Assembly (NCBI RefSeq): GCF_000203815.1
Contig: NW_004457736.1
Span: forward strand, 1,612,001-1,676,000
Length of the DNA: 64,000 nucleotides
Source of the DNA: Cavenderia fasciculata
Lineage: Eukaryota; Evosea; Eumycetozoa; Acytosteliales; Cavenderiaceae
Direction: 5' to 3'
This document shows, one piece after another, positions 56,993 through 64,000 of the stretch; position 1 is the first letter of the stretch; the number at the start of each line of letters is the position of its first letter. The notes under the pieces are model-generated. The model was not told the origin of the DNA, did no database searches, and saw only the letters and a program-made list of their open reading frames with translations. Made by a program: the position numbers and the translations under genes.

Positions 56993-59900
56993 TTATTTTT
57001 TTTGTTCTTCTTCTTCATCTGAAGAAAAGTCATCATCATCATCACTATCTTCATCTGATGATTTTTTAATACCTCTTTCTGGTTCTGGTAAAAAGGTTGC
57101 AACTTTTTCCATAACTTCTTCAATACGTTGAGAGAATGACCCTTCGTCCAAATCCTCTTCTATGTCTGGTTTTTGAGGTGAAACAATATTGCCAATTGGT
57201 TGAGGTGAGGTTCTCTTGCTGTCGGCGGCTTGTTCCATTGAGCTATCATCTTCCATTTCCACATCTTTTTCTCCGCCTCCGTCCTTTTCGTCTTCCTTTG
57301 TTTTGATGATACCACCCAAACGTACATAATTGGCCTTGGATTCATCATAGTCTTTTTTACAGTTCAAATATTTCTTGTGTAGTCTATCAAATAGTCTCTT
57401 CTTTTCAATGAGCAGATTAGAGAGTGTAGACGATTCAGAGGACGAGGTGGCAGTGGTGGTAAGTTTTTGCTCAATGTCGAGCATTTCATTACAAGCAGTT
57501 TCTGCTCGTTGCATGGCAACCATTGCACGCTTCTTGCAACGTTTGTATTCAATTTCGACCATATGTTTGTCTTCGGCAAGACCGAGAACGGTTGGACCAA
57601 TGTATTCTTCCTCCTTGGGCACACCAGTATAGGTGAAATCCAATGTGGGGGCCTTGTCGTGTTGTTTGATAATGTTGAGGGCATCTGCCTTGCTACCTGG
57701 CACCAATTTACTGGCACCCTTGAGGAAAGTGACAATCCAATTTTGATTGGCATCCATGACAAACTCTGGACCAAAAGTAGTGGCAATAAACTGTGTAAAC
57801 TTGCTGTGCTTACGAATGAGACGTGACACACTGATACGGTATTGATGATCGAGGGCGGCATCGATTTCATCGAGAAGATAAAAGGGAGCTGGATCGGTAC
57901 GTTGGAGAGCAAAGATGAGTGCCAAGGCAACAAGTGTCTTTTGACCACCAGAGAGTTGATGCATGGTGAGTGGGGCGTGACCCTTGCCAAAAGATACACG
58001 AATGCCAACACCTTTGAATTTGAGATCCAATGGTGTGGCGATACGATTCTGCGAGTCTGCAGCCCATTGTGATGGCTTTTCATCCTCTCCTTCTCCGTCA
58101 CGATGCATAATGAGTTGGGCATCACCAGGTGGGATGAGTTCTTTAAATACTTGAACAAAGTTTCTGGCCACATCAGAGTAGGTACGAGCGATTGCTTCTT
58201 CTTTTTTTTGTTCCATTGTCTTCATAAAATCGATAATAGAGTTTACAGATACCTTGAGTTCCTTGGAACGATTGTTGAGACTTTCAAAAACCTCTGATGT
58301 ACTACGATATTGTTCGTCGGCACGATGGTTGAGCCCTGCCGATTTTCTCAACTGGGCGTTGATGGAACGCAATTGCTCGTTGGCATCTTCACGTGACAAT
58401 AATTTGAGATGGTCAAAGTTGACAGACTGAGCAGCAACCTTGGCACGACTTTTACTTTGGTTCTTGGAATGCATTTGAAGGTTGATGGCCAATTGTTCGA
58501 GTTGAGAGGCAATCTCCATCAATTGACCTTCCTTTTCTTCTAGATTTTTCTTAATGTCATCGACACGTTTCTTGGCGTCTCTTTGTAGTTGCTCGTTACT
58601 ATCAACCTCTTGTCGCAAGCTATCTAATTTTTCTTCTATTCCTTGACTTTCTTGCGTTTCTTCCTTGAGCTCTGATTCTCTTTCTTGAATGACACGTGCA
58701 TTTTCAGCAAGAGTATTATCACCAACATAGAGTTCTTGCTCAATCTCTTGAAGACGACGAAGATGATTGTGTTTGAGTTGGTATTTCATTTGAGTAGATT
58801 CCAATTCCAACTTTACAATTTCTTGTGCTCGCTTGATCTTTTCCTCTTTGAGTTGTATAGTCTTTTCAGAGAGTTGCAAGAGTTCGGTACGTTCGCTTTC
58901 GGTGAGTGTTGTCACAAATGGCGAATCCTTTTGTCCAACATAATTGTCCAACTTTAATTTTAGAATTCTGGCATCGGTCTCTATCTTTTCTTGCATTTGA
59001 CGTTTCTTGACAGCAATTTCTTCATAGAGCGATACGTCTGTTGAATCTTCACTACGTAACGCTTCAATCTCTGCTAGAATGGTTCTTCTACGTTTCTCTA
59101 GTGTTTCTTGTAGACGATCGGCAGTCTTTAGTTGTTCTTCTAATTTACCAATCTCTTTTTGTGTTGACTTTTCAGCGGCCTGTTGTTCGCCGACCTTTTC
59201 AGTCCACTCGCACAGTTGACGGTAAGCCAACATACGAGATTTATTGCTATTGTGGTAACCACCAACCATAGCACCCTTTCCATAGAGCATGTCACCTGCA
59301 CGGGTAACACAATCGACACGATGTGCTCTACGTAGGTCCTCTGCAACAGCTGGTGTATCACACAACATTGTCTTTCCGAAAACCAATTGCATGGCCACTT
59401 CAAAACGTGGGTCATATTCGAGTTGAGAGAGTAATGAACGGTATTGAGCTGGTTGATTACGATCGGGTGGGACAACATTGAGGTTTGATGGACGAGATGA
59501 AATACGGTTCAGCGGTACAAAGGTGAGTCTAGATGTCTTGTCATTGTTGAATTTTTGCAATAGACGACTGGCAGTTTCATCGGTATCTACAACTATATGA
59601 AAGAGTGCATTACCAGCAACAATTTCGACTGCACGGTAATCATCTGGATTAACAAGATTGATAAGTGAAAAGAGTGCTCCAAATACACCAGTTTGTCCAC
59701 GAATCTCTTTGATTGCTTCATAGATACCACGTGGAAGGGTAGATTGCATGTGAGACTCTGAACGTCTAAATTCTTCTTGCAAAGTCTTTCCTTTGGCCGT
59801 TTCACCTTCGATACTTTTCTTGAGATCTTTGAGTTGACGATGAAGGACATCCTTTTTCTTTCTTTGTTCATCTGCCTCTTTGGTGACTTGTTCCAATTGT

Positions 59901-61326
59901 TGACGACGTTGACGTTCACCTTGTTCACGATCAGCGACACCACTTGTCTTTTGGGCGACCAACTTTTCAGCACTCTCTGCTTCCTTGGTGACCAAACCAA
60001 TTTGTACGGTATAGTCGTCCACAATCTTTTGCATATTTTTAATTTCAGTGTTGAGGTAACGATCACGTTCGGCACGATTGGCAAAGTGGAACATACCCTG
60101 TTTGACATAGAGTTCATTGAGACGAATATCGTTTCTGGCAACCACTTCGTCATCCTTTTTATCGATCAATTTAAGGTTTTGAAGGTTTGGTTCAATCTCC
60201 AAGATATCACTTTCAATCTTTTTTACACTGTTTTTGATACGATCCAACTCTTCATGTAGATCCTTTGCCTTTTTCTTGTAACGATTATCATTTTCTTTCA
60301 GTCTCTTTACATCAATCTCCATCTTGGCACGTTGTTTGGTGTGACCAATATATTCTTTTTCGCTAGAATCCAATTGTTTCTTGAGACTTGACAATGCAAG
60401 ATTAATCTCTACCAACTTGTTTGATTCGTCACGATAACTAGTGTGTAGACTGTCCAGCTCTTGAGCACGTGTCTCTACATCTTGATTAAGTTTACGACGA
60501 TGAGATTCAGTGTCACCAATGATCTTTTCCGACTCTATATTCTCCATCGATGCAATATAAGCCTCTAATGTCTTTTTTTCAGAACGCAGACGATGATAGT
60601 CTTCTAGTTGTTTGACTTCTTGTGCAAGTTGTTCCTTTCGTTCGTTGATGTATTCCAAATCTTGATCGATCTTGTCATGCTTTAATCTTGTTTCCTTCAT
60701 GAGTTCAAAAGACTGAGAGTAACGATCTTCAAAGACGTGTGCACCAGCCACCTCTTTTAATAGATCCAAACGTTGTTTGTCACCCATCGATGCCAACTCT
60801 GCAATTTGACCTTGTTGAACGATATAGTATGGATTGCTACTAGATAGACCAGCACTCTCCATCAACGATTTAACATCTTGTTTTGAGTATGCTTGACCGT
60901 CGAGAGAGTATTCATCCTTATTTACAAACACTGAACGCTTCAATGTAAACTCTTTCTTTTGTATCGGGAAACGACCATCGCTATTATCAAACAATACCTC
61001 TACATAACCAGAATGTACTGCTGTTCCACCAAATGAATGAAGTAATTTAGATCTCTCTTCCTTTCCCAATGATAGATTACTCCAATCACCAAGTAAGAAT
61101 CTAATCGCTGCAAATAAATTACTCTTTCCTGATCCATTTCTTCCAGCTAACCAAATAAAGATAAAGAAAGATAAATAAGTATATTTATATATATATGTTT
61201 TATAGAGACTATTATATTATATTACATACTAATAACATTAAAACCAGGACTAAAAGAAGTTGAAGACAAATCTAAATGTTTATAGGATTTAAATCCTTCT
61301 ATTTTAATTAATTTAATAAATACCAT
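56993..61326 (-). CDS. smc3: Cohesin subunit SMC3
   Basis: SMC3 pairs with SMC1 and kleisin to hold sister chromatids together. Exons 61326-61230 and 61146-56993 (intron 61147-61229) give 1416 aa. The splice makes the Walker A motif TGRNGSGKSN (residues 33-42). The Q-loop is YYIVQQGQI. Two coiled-coil arms flank a hinge (about 510-650; GVFGALFSLINLVNPDDYRA, GDMLYGKGAMVGGYHNSNKS). The signature LSGGQKTLVALALIFAL and Walker B FYLLDEIDAALDH follow. After the normal end there is an extra tail of roughly 200 residues, with a predicted coiled coil and a very acidic Ser-rich end. SMC3 from animals is about 1217 aa. The acetyl-acceptor lysine pair of animals is Asn-Lys here (VNKDEY). Confidence 0.94.
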
Positions 61327-61934
61327 GATGATGATATGATAGGTATTGTATTCTCTTTTCTCTCTAAATACTACTATACAAAAGAAAAAGAAAAGAGATA
61401 TATTTAAACTATATATAAAAATACACACTAGACAGATGATTATCTGAAGAGCACTCTATGAGTTGAAAAGTGAGCGAATCTTTTTTTGTATATTTGGAAA
61501 TTGGCGCCAAAACGAAGTTCAACTACAAACTCGGGGAGTATTTAAAATTACAATTAATAATTATTAATATTTAATTAATAATTACTAAGACCATTTATTA
61601 ATTTATAATATTGTTATTGTTATTGATATTAATGATTAATAATTAATTATTAGTGTTGCCTCTAATTGCCTCGATATTTGCCTCTTTAATAGTTGTTTTA
61701 TAGCTTGAGTTGATTTGTTGAAAATACCAACCTCTCACTATAAAATCTATTAATACGCGTCGTTAAGTTAGTTAATTATGATGTATACACATGTTTGTGG
61801 TGATTGATTGTTTGATTGATTATATATAAGATTGTTGTTATTGTTGTTGATAAATAGATAATATTTTTAAAAAAGGTTTTTTGTTTTTTTTTTTCGATTA
61901 TTAATTATTAATAATAAATAAGGTGATTGTTTGT
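61327..61934. other. Intergenic region upstream of smc3
   Basis: About 600 bp, both neighbours on the minus strand, so the smc3-proximal part is its promoter. Apart from the E2F-like site listed separately and AT-rich TTAATTAA-type repeats (61550-61650), nothing is visible. Confidence 0.5.
61499..61512 (-). promoter_or_regulatory. E2F-type site in the smc3 promoter
   Basis: A 10-bp palindrome TTGGCGCCAA extended to TTTTGGCGCCAATTT on the minus strand lies about 175 bp upstream of the smc3 ATG. It matches the E2F/DP consensus TTTSSCGC, the element driving S-phase genes in animals, plants and amoebae. Such a GC-rich palindrome is rare in this AT-rich DNA. Its fit with an S-phase cohesin gene makes function plausible, but this is inference from one site. 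Confidence 0.55.
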
Positions 61935-63528
61935 TTAGTAATCGCTATCGCTATTACTATTATCACTATCGCTGGTTGAATGATTGGTTGAATGATTGGT
62001 GGTGGTAGTAGTTGGATTAATGAGGTTGAGAATATTCAAAACTGAATTGGACGACGAAGAGGAGGAAGAGGGAGTATTGACAGGACTGGTAGAGTTGTTG
62101 GTATTGGTAGTAGAGGTAGTAGTAGTAGTAGAGGTGGTATTAACTGGACCAAAGGTTGGTGTATTACTACCACCAAAAGATGATGGAGGAGAGGAAGATA
62201 CGTTGTTGTAAAAATCATCTCTTTCCTTTTTCTTGGTTTTGGCAAAGTAAAGTCCACAGGCATTGCATAGTGACTTGCATCCATCTGGTCCTCTACGCCA
62301 TTCTGGTGTTTCCATTGTACCACACATACAACAAACAAGTTCATCTTCATTTACTTTGTATGCATTCTTACTCTTTCTATTTCTTCTTGGTCTAACTTGA
62401 ACAAATCTATTAAAATAAAGAAAAAGAATTAGAGATGGAACTTTAAAAGTGTATATAGATAACTAAGAAACAAACATACTCTAGTGATTTTTCAGGTTTT
62501 GGTGCGTATGGTAATCTAGACTTTCTAAGCTTCTTGGCCTTTTTGGAGACATCTTCAAGTGATTTCAATAGACGATTGAGGTTGTCGGTACGGTCAGTGC
62601 TGGCACCCTTTTGAGTATCGATTTCTTGACATAGAGGTAAGATTGACTCTACCATATTATACAAACCATGTGGTAGGCTTTGTTTAAATGTTGATGTCAT
62701 AAAATTGTTGTTGTTATTATTATTAGTTTGATTGATGTTGTTATTGTTATTATTATTATTATTATTGTTGAGATCCTCTGATTTAACACTTTGGATATTT
62801 TGTGAAGAAGAAGAAGAAGAAAAGGAATTGTTTGAATTGAAGCTTGAATCAATAACTGTAGAGAGTTTGATTGGTTTGGGCGAGAGAGTGATATCTAACT
62901 TTGAGTTGTAGGGTTGCGATCGAATATCGACAACAACTGAAGGAGCAGGTGACGATAAGGGTCGTACAGACGACAATTGTGGTGGTGGAGATATTGATAT
63001 GGGCAATGGAGTGGATGCCAATGTAGTAGGACTGCTTCTACCCACCATTGTGACAGGGGATGTAGTTGTAGATGAGGGTAAAGATGATGAGCTACTTGTG
63101 TTGTTGTTGTTGGTGGTGGTGGTGGAGGTGCCGTTTGAAATGATGATGGGGGTACTAGTGGTAGTTGTAGGATAGGATGTCATTCCGTAGGTTGGGTTTT
63201 GGTGATGATGGTGGGATGGGTTTGAAATTGGGTTTCCAAAATTGTGGTTACTCAGCGAAAAAGGAGGCATCGGAATTTGATCACGTGGCGAATGTGGTAC
63301 CATTTGGAATGGATTTAATCGATTTCCATTGTTGTAATTATTATTAATATTATTAATACTATTATTTTGATTGTTATTATTATTATTATTATTGTACATT
63401 CTTTTGTAATCTAGTGAATATGGTAGTGGTGGTGTTGGTAATCTAGATTGTGATTGTTGTTGTTGTTGATTGTTATTATTATTATTAAAATAGTTTAGGT
63501 GGTGCATATAATCTTCGATGATATCCAT
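61935..63528 (-). CDS. GATA-type zinc-finger transcription factor
   Basis: Exons 63528-62480 and 62406-61935 (intron 62407-62479, GTATGT...AATAG) give 506 aa. The single zinc finger is C-x2-C-x18-C-x2-C, with CGTMETPEWRRGPDG and LCNACGLYFAK (about residues 375-405), the GATA family hallmark. A basic stretch before it (VRPRRNRKSKNAYK) is a probable nuclear localisation signal. A conserved-looking helical segment precedes the intron (LPHGLYNMVESILPLCQEID and SLEDVSKKAKKLRKSRLP). The first 280 residues and the C-terminus are Asn/Ser/Thr/Pro-rich. Dictyostelium has a family of such Gta/StkA-class factors acting in cell-fate choice; I cannot say which one this is. Confidence 0.88.
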
Positions 63529-64000
63529 GATATCTTAGTACTACTTTTGAGTTGATTGATTGATTGACTTTTTTGTTTTTTTTTTTTTTTAAAAAAGTAT
63601 AATTGAATTAAGTTTATCTCTTGTCTGATTATTATTATTTATCTGTTATTGATGATCAAATAAAAAAAAATAATAAACTATATGTAGTTGAAGGATAAGG
63701 GTAGATAGAATTATGTTAATATCTTTTTATGTTCAGAGTTGACGAGGAGACGACGATGATGATGATGGCGGTTGTGATTGTGTAATGACAGATCGGTCAG
63801 TCGGTCGGTTAAAGAATAAAAAGAAGCAATGGTGGTGGTGGTGGTGTGATGATATGATGATGTTGTTGATAATAGTAGTAGGAGGTAGGTTGTTGGTTGA
63901 TCAGTCACACTGGGAGGAAGATAATTATTATTATTATGATTGAATTATTAATATTACCTCTTGATGATGTGGTTAGTTAACTGGGCAGTTGGTTAGTTAT
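63529..64000. other. Upstream flank of the GATA factor gene, right edge
   Basis: About 470 bp of promoter-type DNA with oligo-T (63577-63590) and GGT/GAT repeats (63745-63860). Short frames here are low-complexity shadows. No gene was supported before the right edge. Confidence 0.45.

Noticed and set aside
57364-60259. Several 110-270 aa frames on both strands within smc3
   Set aside because: Shadows of a long, less AT-rich exon; the SMC3 frame explains the sequence fully.
1-64000. tRNA, rRNA, snRNA genes and CRISPR arrays
   Set aside because: I looked for B-box-like GGTTCGA strings, upstream elements of dictyostelid small RNAs and spaced repeats. The few partial matches (for example near 9640 and 54050) do not fold into a cloverleaf by eye. 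A covariance-model search would be decisive.

Overview
This is a 64 kb piece of nuclear genome from a dictyostelid social amoeba. The evidence is compact genes with short AT-rich GT-AG introns, AT-rich intergenic DNA full of homopolymer and di- to tetranucleotide tracts, Asn/Gln/Ser/Thr runs inside proteins, a PTEN that starts with the PIP2-binding leader known from Dictyostelium, and ComC-like surface proteins. Coding regions are less AT-biased than I would expect of D. discoideum, so a species from another dictyostelid group is more likely. That last point is inference.

Layout, left to right. 1-4.3 kb: an Exo70 exocyst gene running off the left edge, maleylacetoacetate isomerase, and an unknown helical-repeat protein with a break in its frame. 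4.4-11 kb: a possible gene remnant, an Asp-nucleophile alpha/beta hydrolase, ITP pyrophosphatase, an MFS sugar transporter and a LigB/DODA-type dioxygenase. 11-21 kb: a ten-exon ComC-like surface protein, an intact pogo-type DNA transposon with 45-bp inverted ends, and a large secreted repeat protein. 21.9-34.4 kb: a threonyl-tRNA synthetase with a decayed editing site, an ankyrin-like dictyostelid protein split into two overlapping ORFs, TAF12, a small unknown ORF and an importin-9-like karyopherin. 34.4-46.2 kb: a remnant-bearing gap with a Cys/His cluster, a small secreted protein, and a 10 kb gene for a Ser/Thr-rich mucin-like protein. 46.6-64 kb: a copper chaperone for SOD1, ptenA, an F-box/LRR protein, peroxisomal acyl-CoA oxidase ending in SKL, cohesin SMC3 and a GATA zinc-finger factor.

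Most genes are ordinary housekeeping genes with no operon-like logic. Three independent cell-surface or secreted genes sit in the window (11-15 kb, 17-21 kb, 36-46 kb). The DNA transposon lies between two of them, only about 140 bp upstream of the ComC-like start codon. Intron positions were worked out by hand from GT-AG sites and reading-frame phase; where exons are listed, the phases close exactly. Some open frames in the window begin at TTG rather than ATG, so starts were re-chosen.

I did not find an obviously new defence or biosynthetic system. The best leads are the intact spliced transposon, the 9-nt ptenA microexon that encodes the catalytic P-loop arginine, the one-repeat-per-exon structure of the ComC-like gene, the decayed ThrRS editing site, and the frame break in the giant Ser/Thr gene.
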